DNA of 64,000 nucleotides, taken from the NCBI RefSeq assembly GCF_014698145.1, contig NZ_JACJSM010000003.1, forward strand, positions 1 to 64,000. Reading direction: 5' to 3'. Positions 6,216-14,626 of the stretch are shown piece after piece. The notes below the pieces were generated by a model. That model ran no database searches and was not told where the DNA came from. It saw only the letters and a list, made by a program, of their open reading frames with translations. The translations under genes were made by a program, and so were the position numbers. Position 1 is the first letter of the stretch, and every line of letters begins with the position of its first letter. This DNA comes from Oscillatoria sp. FACHB-1406. Its GTDB lineage: Bacteria > Cyanobacteriota > Cyanobacteriia > Cyanobacteriales > Spirulinaceae.

Positions 6216-8480
6216 ATGGGACTGACGCGGCGGCATTTTTTGCAACAAGCTGGCTTTTCACTGCTAGCCTTGGGAACGGATCTGAAACCTACGAACGTTC
6301 CCAGCAAAACAAGCAATTCTTACCTCCAAGCGCTGTCAACCCCCCGAGGTCGCAAGCTAGCACTTTTGGTTGGGATCGATCGCTACCCGTTTAGTAAAAA
6401 TCTTGCGGGTTGCTTAATGGATATCGAATTGCAGCGAGAACTATTAGTAGGGCGGTTGGGGTTTCATCGCTCAGATGTGCTGGCGTTGAGCGATCGCTCT
6501 GCAACGCGCGAAGCAATAGAAACCGCCTTCGTCGAACATTTGATCGAGCAAGCAAAGGAAGGGGATACGGTAGTTTTCCACTTCAGCGGTTACGGCAACC
6601 GAGTAAAAATGCCAGCGCTAACCGAGTCGGAATCGGAACGCTGGACGAACAGTTTATTACCCGTAGACGGACTGCTACCGACCAAAGGAGAACCGGCGAA
6701 TAACGAGTTGCTGTGGGAAACGTTAGCTTTGTTGGGGCGATCGCTAGCCACGCGCCAAGTAACCTTTGTTTTGGATACGAGCTATCGTCAAACCGGACAA
6801 TTACTGCACGGAAATTTGCGATCGCGCTCTCCGTTGGTTCCCGTCGCTGAAAGTCCCAGCCCGCAAGAATTAGCCTTTCAAACCCAGTTAAAAAGCAACC
6901 TCAAACTGTCGCAAACATTGCATCGCTCGGCAGCAACCGCGCTCTTAGCCGCCGCAGAGTCCGAAGCCGCACTGGAGGTGCAATGGGACGGATTTAACGC
7001 CGGTTTGTTCACCTATACCCTCGTCCAATCGCTTTGGGAAACGACATCTCCTAGCACGCTTTACGTGACGCTAGAACGCACGCACGATCGCATCCGCCGC
7101 ATCACCGCGCAGAACCCCCGAGCGCTGGTTCCAGAACCCTCCGAACCCTTACCCCCCACCTACTTCGTTCCAGCGGCGGAACCAATGGGAGCAGAAGGCG
7201 TAGTCCTATCCCTAGAAGATAACGATACGATAGTGCGCTTGCAACTCGCCGGGTTGCCCTCCAACGTGCTGGCCTACTATCAACCGAACTCGCGCCTGCT
7301 GCTCGATCTCCGATCGCCCTCAGAAACCTCAGACACTCCCAAAACCGTTTCCGCGCCCTCGCTCGCCATTCCCATCCAAGTGCGATCGCGCGTCGGACTG
7401 ATTGCAGCGGCAAAAGTCATGAACTCGACGCTACCGGAAGGACATTCCTTGCAGCCCGGACTCTTAGCCCGAGAACAAATCCGCATCCTACCGCGTAATG
7501 TTGGATTAATTGTGGCGCTGGCGGGGGATTTGGAACGAATCGAGCGCGTTGATGCGACGAGCGCTCTGTCAAATGTAGCGGGGATAGCTTCAGTTGGTGC
7601 GGCTGGAGAACAAATGGCTGATTGTTTATTTGGTAAGGGCGGCGCGTTGAATGCGGTAGTATCCCCACCGGAGGGCGCAGCGAATCCCGTACCGAGCGGG
7701 CGAGGATACGAACTGTTGACCATCGGGCGCATCTCCCTACCCAATACCTTGGGCGCGCCGGGAGAAGCGATTGCATCGGCAGTCGATCGCCTCAAACCGA
7801 AACTGCATACTTTACTGGCAGAGAAGTTATGGCGTTTGACCTTGAATGAAGACTCCTCGCGATTGGAAGTGCGAGTGCAGTTAATGGGGACCGAACCGCA
7901 GGCGCAACCTTGGCTCGAACGCTCCTCTAGGCGCTCGCTGCGCGTTCCGCCGCCCCAAGTTGTCCCGCTTAACGATCGAGAGCCGCAAATAACCGTCGGG
8001 ACGCGCCTTCAATACGTCATTGACAATTTTAGCGATCGCCCGGTGTACTTCCTGTTGTTCGGATTGAACGCGCGTAAAGAGCCGATCGCGCTTTATTCGA
8101 CAAAGACGATCGATAATAGCTCTAAACCGCTCCCCATCGCGATCGAACCCGGAACCCCTCTGACGCTACCGCAAAACGCTAATACCCCTTGGACGGTTCC
8201 TGATGCAGTTGGAATAACCGAATTTTACGCGATCGTTTCCATTGCTCCTTTTTCCAAAACTTTGGAAGCGCTGGCTGCTGTTCCCGATGCGCCGGGGACT
8301 GGCGAGCAATTGCGCAAGCTCCCTAACCCCGTCGAAGTTGCTCGAGCCGTTCTCCAAGATTTGCACGATGCGAGTACAGTTCCGGTTGACTGGGTAGGAA
8401 CGCCGACGGATGTTTGCGCCCTCAACGTTAACGCTTGGGCGACCTTTGATTTTGTTTATGAAGTCGTTGCTGCGGGTTGA
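6216..8480 (+). CDS. Pseudo-orthocaspase (caspase-fold protein lacking the catalytic His and Cys), twin-arginine-type signal
   Basis: A 754-aa caspase-family protein. The start at ATG 6216 gives MGLTRRHFLQQAGFSLLALG, a twin-arginine-type signal; the frame is open upstream to 6093 but only through repeat sequence. The p20-like domain runs from about residue 46 (RKLALLVGIDRYPF) to 195. The usual GHG around the catalytic His reads SGYGNRV (Tyr126), and the DxCHSG around the catalytic Cys reads DTSYRQTG (Ser189). Both catalytic residues are therefore replaced, giving the Tyr-Ser pair of cyanobacterial pseudo-orthocaspases. The long C-terminal part resembles the DUF4384-like region seen in such proteins (RLQYVIDNFSDRPVYFLLFG). 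Proteolysis is not expected; a scaffold or binding role is an inference. Confidence 0.85.
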   Translation: MGLTRRHFLQQAGFSLLALGTDLKPTNVPSKTSNSYLQALSTPRGRKLALLVGIDRYPFSKNLAGCLMDIELQRELLVGRLGFHRSDVLALSDRSATREAIETAFVEHLIEQAKEGDTVVFHFSGYGNRVKMPALTESESERWTNSLLPVDGLLPTKGEPANNELLWETLALLGRSLATRQVTFVLDTSYRQTGQLLHGNLRSRSPLVPVAESPSPQELAFQTQLKSNLKLSQTLHRSAATALLAAAESEAALEVQWDGFNAGLFTYTLVQSLWETTSPSTLYVTLERTHDRIRRITAQNPRALVPEPSEPLPPTYFVPAAEPMGAEGVVLSLEDNDTIVRLQLAGLPSNVLAYYQPNSRLLLDLRSPSETSDTPKTVSAPSLAIPIQVRSRVGLIAAAKVMNSTLPEGHSLQPGLLAREQIRILPRNVGLIVALAGDLERIERVDATSALSNVAGIASVGAAGEQMADCLFGKGGALNAVVSPPEGAANPVPSGRGYELLTIGRISLPNTLGAPGEAIASAVDRLKPKLHTLLAEKLWRLTLNEDSSRLEVRVQLMGTEPQAQPWLERSSRRSLRVPPPQVVPLNDREPQITVGTRLQYVIDNFSDRPVYFLLFGLNARKEPIALYSTKTIDNSSKPLPIAIEPGTPLTLPQNANTPWTVPDAVGITEFYAIVSIAPFSKTLEALAAVPDAPGTGEQLRKLPNPVEVARAVLQDLHDASTVPVDWVGTPTDVCALNVNAWATFDFVYEVVAAG

Positions 8481-8497
8481 GCGACGGGAGGAAGGCG

Positions 8498-8534
8498 CGG
8501 CAGATTGAGGGGTTCAATCCCCTGAAACCTGCCG
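8498..8534. terminator. Stem-loop between convergent genes
   Basis: CGGCAG (8498-8503) pairs with CTGCCG (8529-8534), and AGGGG (8508-8512) with CCCCT (8519-8523). It lies 18 bases after the orthocaspase stop and 24 bases before the convergent regulator's stop, well placed to serve both. T-runs are weak. Confidence 0.6.
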
Positions 8535-8557
8535 ATATGCTATAATTAAAGATTGGT

Positions 8558-9316
8558 TTAGCCGAAGCGATAGCCAAAGCCGCGCACGGTGACGATATAT
8601 TTGGGCTTACTGGGATCGTCTTCAAGTTTTTCGCGCAACCAGCGAATGTGTACGTCTACGGTTTTCGTGTCGCCTAAAAAATCAGCTTCCCAGATGCGAT
8701 CGATCAGGTGTTCCCGCGACCAAACCCGTCGAGGATAGCTCATAAATAGTTCGAGAAGGCGAAATTCTTTTGGGGAAAGGTTTACTTCGCGATCGCGCAC
8801 GGTTACGCGACACTCCGAGGGAAAAAGAGTAATATCTCGATATTGTAAGGTGGAAGATTGAGGCTGCGCGGTGAAACGCTGGCGGCGAAGCAACGCGCGG
8901 CAGCGAGCCACTAATTCCTGCATACTAAAGGGTTTAGTGAGGTAATCATCTGCCCCCACTTCCAAGCCCAAAACGCGATCGGTTTCGCTGGCTTTAGCAC
9001 TGAGAATTAAAATGGGTACTGTGTTGCCTTGATAGCGCAGTAAACGACAGATATCGAGACCGTTAACTTGAGGCAGCATCAGATCTAAAATTATTAAGTC
9101 GATAGGGGGAAACGCGGGTGCTGACTCAGTATTTTGATTTTGCAGCCGACTTAAGGCGGTATGGCCGTCTGCTGCTGTCACGACTTCAAACCCTTGCTCT
9201 TGAAGAGCCATTACCACCATTTCTCTAATTAATTCTTCATCTTCTACGACCAGAATTCGTGTTGTACAAGTTAATTCGTCACTCGTCGGACTCTGCGGTC
9301 TGTCAAGAGATAGCAT
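8558..9316 (-). CDS. OmpR/PhoB-family response regulator
   Basis: A 252-aa two-component response regulator. After a short N-terminal extension the receiver domain covers about residues 20-145, with acidic pocket VVEDEE, phospho-acceptor Asp78 (IILDLMLP), Ser/Thr switch in LILSAK and Lys in DDYLTKPFS. A winged-helix DNA-binding domain follows (about 158-252), with recognition-helix region TVDVHIRWLREKL and closing TVRGFGYRFG. It binds promoters as a phosphorylation-dependent dimer. No histidine kinase is adjacent, so the partner and signal are unknown; PhoB/SphR-like phosphate control is one possibility that I cannot confirm. It has an unusually long upstream region of over 600 bp. Confidence 0.93.
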   Translation of the reverse strand: MLSLDRPQSPTSDELTCTTRILVVEDEELIREMVVMALQEQGFEVVTAADGHTALSRLQNQNTESAPAFPPIDLIILDLMLPQVNGLDICRLLRYQGNTVPILILSAKASETDRVLGLEVGADDYLTKPFSMQELVARCRALLRRQRFTAQPQSSTLQYRDITLFPSECRVTVRDREVNLSPKEFRLLELFMSYPRRVWSREHLIDRIWEADFLGDTKTVDVHIRWLREKLEDDPSKPKYIVTVRGFGYRFG

Positions 9317-9949
9317 AAAAAAGCACTTAAACTAACGTTCGTGAATTGAGCTTCAATCGAGTTTTCTTCTAGCCTTCAAGGTGCCGATTAGCTCTTGCGA
9401 CGGGGCTAGAAGTTAAACTAGCTTCGTTCGGACTGGAGGCTTGCCATTCATCGCACCGCTTAACTGTACGGAACTCTGAAATGGTTGAGACAGATGCAAT
9501 TTGAGCCAAAGGATCGTACCGGATTTGCCCGGAAAAGGCTCGCGGAGATGTAAGAAAGGGCTACTATTGCGTCTCGCTCGTTACGAAGGCAAAAAGCAGG
9601 GACTCTCCAAATGTTGGCAAACTTGAGTCAAACGCCCTCCTAACGGCACGCACCAGAGTCGGGGATACAAACCCAATCGCGGGCGTAGTGCTTCCTCGTG
9701 GCTCCTAATTTTCCGGCACGAGCGCTCTTCGACCTCGTACCCCGATTTACATTCTTGAAGATTATCTCACCTGCTCGGCACAAGCAGGGTTTAGGCATGA
9801 TTTCACGGTTTCGGACAAATCTTACAACAATTTAACGTTGCTTGTCCCTAAGTTTATTATCGCCCGTCGAAGTTCGATCTGACCAATCTATCGCAAAATT
9901 ACTGGAGCTTTAGGTTGCGAGCCTTTCGAGTTTCTTCAACCTAGCCCCT
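9317..9949. other. 633-bp gene-free region upstream of the response regulator, with a hairpin
   Basis: No gene is visible on either strand. A perfect 9-bp inverted repeat, CTTCTAGCC (9366-9374) and GGCTAGAAG (9404-9412) with a 29-base loop, lies about 50-97 bases upstream of the regulator's start and would fold in its mRNA leader. A smaller hairpin (CCTGC/GCAGG) is near 9771-9789. The region probably contains the regulator's promoter and a long 5' leader, and the 3' end of the gene at 9950. Confidence 0.4.
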
Positions 9950-10438
9950 TTATGGCACGTTAATTATTGCTGTAGCCGCGATCTCTTTTCCGTCGTGCAT
10001 TAACATTTCGTGCTGGTTGGTATTGAGAGAAACTTTGATTTCATTGCGTCCCGAGGGCAGTTCGGGCAAATAATACCAGTTACTATAGAGGCGAGTCACT
10101 TTTTGTCCGTTAACGAACAGATGAGCGTGTCCTTCAACCGTGGAACTATCGATATTGACTCGTTCGGGGGCAAAGCGAAAGTTTTCGAGGCGAATTTCGA
10201 GATTCCAGCCGATTTTTTCATCGGGATGGACGATTAAATCGACGCGGGGAACGGGTTGACCGTGAGGAATGTCGCGCATCCCGTGAGAATGTTCGCTATC
10301 GCCATGATGCCCTTCTTTGTTTGTCATTTTAATCTCAGAAGCGACCAGCGCTTTCGCTTTAACTGAATCGATAAAAGTGGGAGAAACTAAAGTCGTGCTG
10401 ACCAGAATAAAAGCAGTAAAGAGGAGATTAAATTGCAT
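9950..10438 (-). CDS. Exported His-rich protein with cupredoxin-like C-terminal domain (unknown function)
   Basis: A 162-aa predicted exported protein. The ATG at 10438 (MQFNLLFTAFILVSTTLVSP) gives a signal peptide and avoids overlap with the gene upstream; an in-frame ATG at 10486 would overlap it. A His-rich linker (KEGHHGDSEHSHGMRDIPHG) is followed by a domain with WNLEIRLENFRFAPE, a GHAHLFVNGQKVTRLYSNWY segment and a final VSLNTNQHEMLMHDGKEI. The pattern suggests a beta-sandwich periplasmic metal-binding protein, and copper or another soft metal is plausible. I do not recognise a named family. The gene is 29 bases downstream of the TPR gene, so the two may be co-transcribed. Confidence 0.7.
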   Translation of the reverse strand: MQFNLLFTAFILVSTTLVSPTFIDSVKAKALVASEIKMTNKEGHHGDSEHSHGMRDIPHGQPVPRVDLIVHPDEKIGWNLEIRLENFRFAPERVNIDSSTVEGHAHLFVNGQKVTRLYSNWYYLPELPSGRNEIKVSLNTNQHEMLMHDGKEIAATAIINVP

Positions 10439-10467
10439 AAACTTAAGTTTTACAATTAAGGGTAAAA

Positions 10468-11388
10468 TTAAACAATAAGCGGCCAAAAGGAAGTTCTTCT
10501 TAATTGAAGCATGAGAGTTTTAACTCGTTCTGCGGCGGACGTTTGCCCTTGTTGGTACAAACACTGACAAGCGAGATGCAAGTCTTGGAGGGCGGCTCGA
10601 TGCTGACCGAGGCGATCGCGCGACAAGCCGCGATTGATATAGGCTGAAGCGAGATTGGGTTGATGGTACAGAGCGAGGGAAAAATCGGCGATCGCGGCTC
10701 GATATTGCTGCCGTTGCTGTTGAGTCAAGGCACGATTGTAGTAAGCCAGGGCATTCTTAGGATTAAGGCGAATTGCGAGAGAGAAGTCCGCGATCGCGCC
10801 CTCAATATTTCTCAACTGGGCCAGCGCTAAGCCGCGTTCGTTGTAAATACTGGTTAGCGTTACCGCATCGGCGGGAAAGCTTTGAGTTAAAGCGCGATTG
10901 TAATCTGCAATTGCACTTAAATAATTGCCACTGTCGAAGGCAACTAAAGCGCGATTGTAGTAAGCACGCAGATCGGAAGGTTGAAGTTGAATAACGCGAT
11001 TGTAATCCGCGATCGCCGCCTCGAAATCGCCTTGATAGTAAGCGGCTAAACCTCGGTTCAGGTAAGCTTCGCGATTGTTGGGGAAGACTTCTAGAGCGGC
11101 GGTGCAATCTTGACGCGCCCGCTCGTAATCCGATCGCTGCAAATCAGTCAAACAGCGATTGCTGCGATCGGCAGCCTGTTGCCGCTCCGACTCGAGGGCG
11201 CGCGAGAAATCAGCGAAAGCGCGATCGACATCTCCCCGTTGCATTGATTGCCCCCCCACTCGCAACCCATCCCGCACCCTGATTGAAGTTGAAAGCGTTG
11301 CCGCAGAACTCGCGGCTGGGAGAAGCGCGATCGCTATTAGCAAGATTAAGAGCAAACCCGCCATCGCTCGACCTAACTTAGCGTTCAT
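10468..11388 (-). CDS. Exported TPR-repeat protein
   Basis: About 306 aa. The start at ATG 11388 (MNAKLGRAMAGLLLILLIAIALLPAASSAA) gives a signal peptide; in-frame ATGs at 11397 and 11415 are alternatives, and the open frame to 11679 is probably not translated. After a linker, six or more 34-residue TPR units follow with the asparagine/tyrosine-rich cyanobacterial flavour: AYLNRGLAAYYQGDFEAAIA, AYYNRALVAFDSGNYLSAIA, IYNERGLALAQLRNIEGAIA, AYYNRALTQQQRQQYRAAIA, AYINRGLSRDRLGQHRAALQ. TPRs mediate protein contacts, probably in the periplasm or at the membrane. No partner can be inferred beyond the possible operon with the metal-binding-like gene at 9950. Confidence 0.85.
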   Translation of the reverse strand: MNAKLGRAMAGLLLILLIAIALLPAASSAATLSTSIRVRDGLRVGGQSMQRGDVDRAFADFSRALESERQQAADRSNRCLTDLQRSDYERARQDCTAALEVFPNNREAYLNRGLAAYYQGDFEAAIADYNRVIQLQPSDLRAYYNRALVAFDSGNYLSAIADYNRALTQSFPADAVTLTSIYNERGLALAQLRNIEGAIADFSLAIRLNPKNALAYYNRALTQQQRQQYRAAIADFSLALYHQPNLASAYINRGLSRDRLGQHRAALQDLHLACQCLYQQGQTSAAERVKTLMLQLRRTSFWPLIV

Positions 11389-11708
11389 CAGAATCATTGA
11401 GTGAGCAAACCCCATCAGCGAGGAGGTTAAAAGTTTTTCTCCCGCTCGACAACACGGCTTTATTGTCAAAGGAAGGCCCAGTTCTGTCAAAAGACGGCAC
11501 GTAATAGCGTTAGTGCTACGAGCGGGCAACTTCTCAAACAAGGCTGCGATCGCGCGCGCGATGTGGGTCTTAAAATAGGAGTATACCGAGGGTAATGGAC
11601 TGTTTTTAAACCGGGATCTCAATAAAAAGTTTATCCTCCTCGCCATCAAAAAAACGCTATAAATCCCTCGTAACGGCATGACTTACCCCTTTCCCAGCCA
11701 AAATCGCA

Positions 11709-12584
11709 ATGAACTCTGAAGAACTCTTGCAAAAGTATCGAGCGGGAGTCCGATTTTTTGGATATCTGCAACTGCGAGCGATCGACCTGAGCGGAATGAA
11801 TTTCAGCGGTGCGGACTTCATGCAAGCAGACTTCAGTCAAGCCAATTTAGTCGGTACGCACCTTACCTCCTGTACCCTTGAAGAAGCCAACCTCACCGAT
11901 GCTAACCTCGAAACCGCAGACTTACGGAGAGTCACTCTCGCGGGGGCGGATTTAATTCGAGCTAACGCCTTGTGTGCCGATTTCAGCTTAGCCGAATTAA
12001 CCGGAGCCGACTTTACGGATGCTAATCTGTGTACTGCCCGCCTGATTGGAAGCAATTTAGTCGGCGCAAAACTGACGGGGGCAATCCTCCTCGGAGCGAG
12101 CTTGATGGGAGCGAGTTTTGAGAGCGCTGATTTAAAAGGCGCAAATCTCAGTTGCAGCTATCTCTATGAAGCGGATTTAAGCACGGCGAATTTAGAAAAA
12201 GTTGCGTTAAACCGAGCGCTTTACGGACCGCATACCGTCTTTCCTGTCGGCTTCGATCCGCAAGCAGCGGGCGCGTATCCTATTATGGCGGGCGTTAACC
12301 TGTCTGGGAAAGATTTAAGCGGAACCTGTTTGCCGGGAGTCAATTTGGAGGGGGCTAATCTATCTGGGGCGGATTTAAGGAATTCAGAAATGTGCTGGGC
12401 AAATTTGCAAGGCGCAAACTTGCAGGGGGCAAACTTTACCGGGACAAATTTAAGCGGGGCGAACTTGCTGGGAGCTAAGATCGATGAGGGGTTGCTAGAT
12501 GGCGCGTATCTGTGCGGTGCGATATTGCCTGACGGACGAATGCGCGGAGTCGATTTTGGGTATTTGAAAGCGGAATGGCGCTAG
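11709..12584 (+). CDS. Pentapeptide repeat protein
   Basis: A 291-aa protein made almost entirely of A(D/N)LXX pentapeptides, for example LSGMNFSGADFMQADFSQAN and ANLQGANLQGANFTGTNLSG. These build a right-handed quadrilateral beta helix. Two repeat blocks (about residues 25-165 and 200-280) are separated by a non-repeat insert with LYGPHTVFPVGFDPQAAGAY, an insert common in cyanobacterial members. There is no signal peptide or membrane segment. Cyanobacteria carry many such proteins of unknown role. The gene converges on the TPR gene at 12593 with eight bases between stops. Confidence 0.92.
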   Translation: MNSEELLQKYRAGVRFFGYLQLRAIDLSGMNFSGADFMQADFSQANLVGTHLTSCTLEEANLTDANLETADLRRVTLAGADLIRANALCADFSLAELTGADFTDANLCTARLIGSNLVGAKLTGAILLGASLMGASFESADLKGANLSCSYLYEADLSTANLEKVALNRALYGPHTVFPVGFDPQAAGAYPIMAGVNLSGKDLSGTCLPGVNLEGANLSGADLRNSEMCWANLQGANLQGANFTGTNLSGANLLGAKIDEGLLDGAYLCGAILPDGRMRGVDFGYLKAEWR

Positions 12585-12592
12585 AGAGCGAG

Positions 12593-13441
12593 TTAAGCTG
12601 TTAGTAAACTTGCAAACCATTGATGCTGCCGTAGCTTGTTAAAACTCGGTTCCGAGCGGGCGGCTAGGGTATAGCGATCGCGGTTTAGTTCGATCGCGCG
12701 TTCTAAACTGCTAATCGTTCCGGCTAAGTCACCGTACTGCGCGTAACAGCAGGCGCGCTCGTACCACGCTAGCTCGGTTTCCGGGCGAACCGTCACTGCG
12801 TAGTGAAGGCATTGCAGGGCCGATTCAATACGTCCTAAAGCGCGTAAGATTTGTCCCTGGCGGTACAAGCTCCAATAATCCTGCGATCGCACGATTAAGG
12901 CATTTTCGTAGCAAGTCAGTGCTAATTCTAAATAACCTGCTTCTCGTAACGCATCGCCCCGACGATACCAAGCCCAGTAGTCATTGGGGTGCGCGGCTAA
13001 TAGCTTATCGTAGCAAGCGATCGCGCCATCGAACTTGCCCAGCTTTCGGAATGATTCTCCCTGACGATATCGACTCCAGTAGTCCTCTGGGCGCAGGAGC
13101 AATGCTTGCTGGAAACAAGCGATCGCCCGCTTGTAATCTTGGAGTTCTTCGAGGGCAACGCAGCCTTGATTGTACCAAGCCCAATAATCTTGAGGGCGAA
13201 GTTGGGCGGCGCGCTCGTAACTTTGGGCAGCTTGTTCGTATTGCCTTAGCGCCTCGAGGGTTAAGCCGCGCTCGTACCAAGCCGCGTAAGCCCCAGGATA
13301 ATACAACAAGGCGCGCTCGTAACTGTAGAGCGCTTCGTCGTAATCCTTCCGAAAGCGCAATAATCGCGCCTGTTGATACCAAGCCTGGTAACTATCCGGA
13401 CGACATTCTAAGGGATGATAAGTGGCGTGCCGTTGAGTCAT
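12593..13441 (-). CDS. TPR-repeat protein
   Basis: A 282-aa cytoplasmic protein of about seven TPR units with a regular W-Y signature: QAWYQQARLLRFRKDYDEAL, AAWYERGLTLEALRQYEQAA, WAWYNQGCVALEELQDYKRA, WSRYRQGESFRKLGKFDGAI, WAWYRRGDALREAGYLELAL, WSLYRQGQILRALGRIESAL and LAWYERACCYAQYGDLAGTI. The C-terminal PSFNKLRQHQWFASLL resembles the cap seen in related cyanobacterial TPR proteins. A scaffold or adaptor role is likely. Similarity between units at the protein and DNA level points to growth by internal duplication. Monocistronic, with no informative neighbours. Confidence 0.9.
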   Translation of the reverse strand: MTQRHATYHPLECRPDSYQAWYQQARLLRFRKDYDEALYSYERALLYYPGAYAAWYERGLTLEALRQYEQAAQSYERAAQLRPQDYWAWYNQGCVALEELQDYKRAIACFQQALLLRPEDYWSRYRQGESFRKLGKFDGAIACYDKLLAAHPNDYWAWYRRGDALREAGYLELALTCYENALIVRSQDYWSLYRQGQILRALGRIESALQCLHYAVTVRPETELAWYERACCYAQYGDLAGTISSLERAIELNRDRYTLAARSEPSFNKLRQHQWFASLLTA

Positions 13442-13543
13442 TGCGCACCTCGAGTTCTGCTACCTCATTATCTTAAGATTGCTAGCCGCGATCGCTATAG
13501 GTCTACAGTTGAAGCAATACCCAAGCGAGTGACTGCAAGGGTT

Positions 13544-14512
13544 TCAGATTAGCTCCTTTAAGAAAAAAGGATACCAGGGAACAGCAAGCAGAAGCTCTTC
13601 GTTGCTCGAAACGCCGCTGAGTTGCAACATTTTTTTCATTTTCTCTTCTTCTTGAAGGTAGCAGTCTGCCAGTTTCTCGACTGCTCCTTTGCGATCGAGT
13701 TTTTCCATCGATACTAAAAGGTTACTGTTCCCCTTCGCTTTATCATCTTCATAGTCCCTTAAGTCATCTGTAAATTGAGTCAGAGAGCCTAAAGAACGCA
13801 GAACTTCTTTGAAATAGCTCGATTGCTCGCGATCGAGCCGGTCTTCGACTTGAAGAAAATCAGCAATTAAACTGGTTGCTTCTGCCGAAACATGAGTCTG
13901 TTTGAGAGCAAAAATATCCTCCGTCGTTAAGTTAGCATCTTTTTCCATCAGGAAGCATTTGATTTGGCTCGATAGACTGCAAGAGACTAAGGTTTGCAAC
14001 TTAACGATCTGCTTCGGCAGGAATTGTCCCGGTTCTTCTTCTAATATCCGAGTAATTGCCATATGGACATGAAAAATAAAGCCTACCATTGAGGCATTTA
14101 TTTCGGTCTCGGTGGGATAATAGTTTTTTGATTTGGAGTAAGTAAAAGCCGAAGCAAACTTGTTCGTATCCTCAATGAAATCATCGATAATGTGAACCGA
14201 TAAGTAGTAAAGACAGAAGGCTTTTATTGCAGAAGCTCTCGCTGGAACCGAAAGTCCTAAAACTTCAGCCGCAATGATTCCATCGAGAGCGTGCAATCGG
14301 TTTTTTTCATTCAAATGAAAAGGAAACCCTGTTATCTCTTCGGCTTTTGCTAAAAAACTTAAAGAAGAATTCCATAATTCTCGAGCTTCCACCCTTAAAT
14401 AAACAAACTTAGAAATTACTTCTTCAGCAAAATAGTTCGCTATTTGCTCGCCGCGATTTTCAAGAACTAAATGAAATAGTTCCCGATACTGGGGTACTTG
14501 CTTAATTTTCAT
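13544..14512 (-). CDS. Class I isoprenoid synthase-fold protein, unassigned
   Basis: A 322-aa, largely helical protein with two acidic motifs in the positions expected for class I prenyl or terpene synthases: DDFIED at residues 110-115, and TDDLRDYEDD centred on 249-257. These motifs bind the Mg-diphosphate cluster. The second motif (TQFTDDLRDYEDDKAKGNSN) looks more like squalene/phytoene synthases or terpene cyclases than like chain-elongating GGPP synthases. There is no transit or signal sequence. The product is unknown: it could be a terpene synthase or a head-to-head condensing enzyme. It is encoded alone, 114 bases downstream of ftsH on the same strand, and its AT-richer, Lys/Glu-rich composition differs a little from its neighbours. 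Confidence 0.7.
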   Translation of the reverse strand: MKIKQVPQYRELFHLVLENRGEQIANYFAEEVISKFVYLRVEARELWNSSLSFLAKAEEITGFPFHLNEKNRLHALDGIIAAEVLGLSVPARASAIKAFCLYYLSVHIIDDFIEDTNKFASAFTYSKSKNYYPTETEINASMVGFIFHVHMAITRILEEEPGQFLPKQIVKLQTLVSCSLSSQIKCFLMEKDANLTTEDIFALKQTHVSAEATSLIADFLQVEDRLDREQSSYFKEVLRSLGSLTQFTDDLRDYEDDKAKGNSNLLVSMEKLDRKGAVEKLADCYLQEEEKMKKMLQLSGVSSNEELLLAVPWYPFFLKELI

Positions 14513-14626
14513 GTGCAGAATTGATTCGGTTTAGCTTTTACCGATCTTCTAAGATTGATATTACGATATATTGGGTCTATTCCTGCAAAAATATAGCCCA
14601 TTGAAACGCAAATTTACAATTCTTAA

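Noticed and set aside
7280-7795. Minus-strand frames within the orthocaspase gene
   Set aside because: They are antisense shadows with Arg/Ser-rich, non-conserved translations.
8508-8523. T-arm-like sequence (GGGGTTCAATCCCC)
   Set aside because: No acceptor, D or anticodon arm could be built around it; it is part of the terminator stem-loop.
10468-11679. Full 403-codon version of the TPR protein
   Set aside because: The first 97 codons lack conservation and would bury the clear signal peptide starting at 11388.
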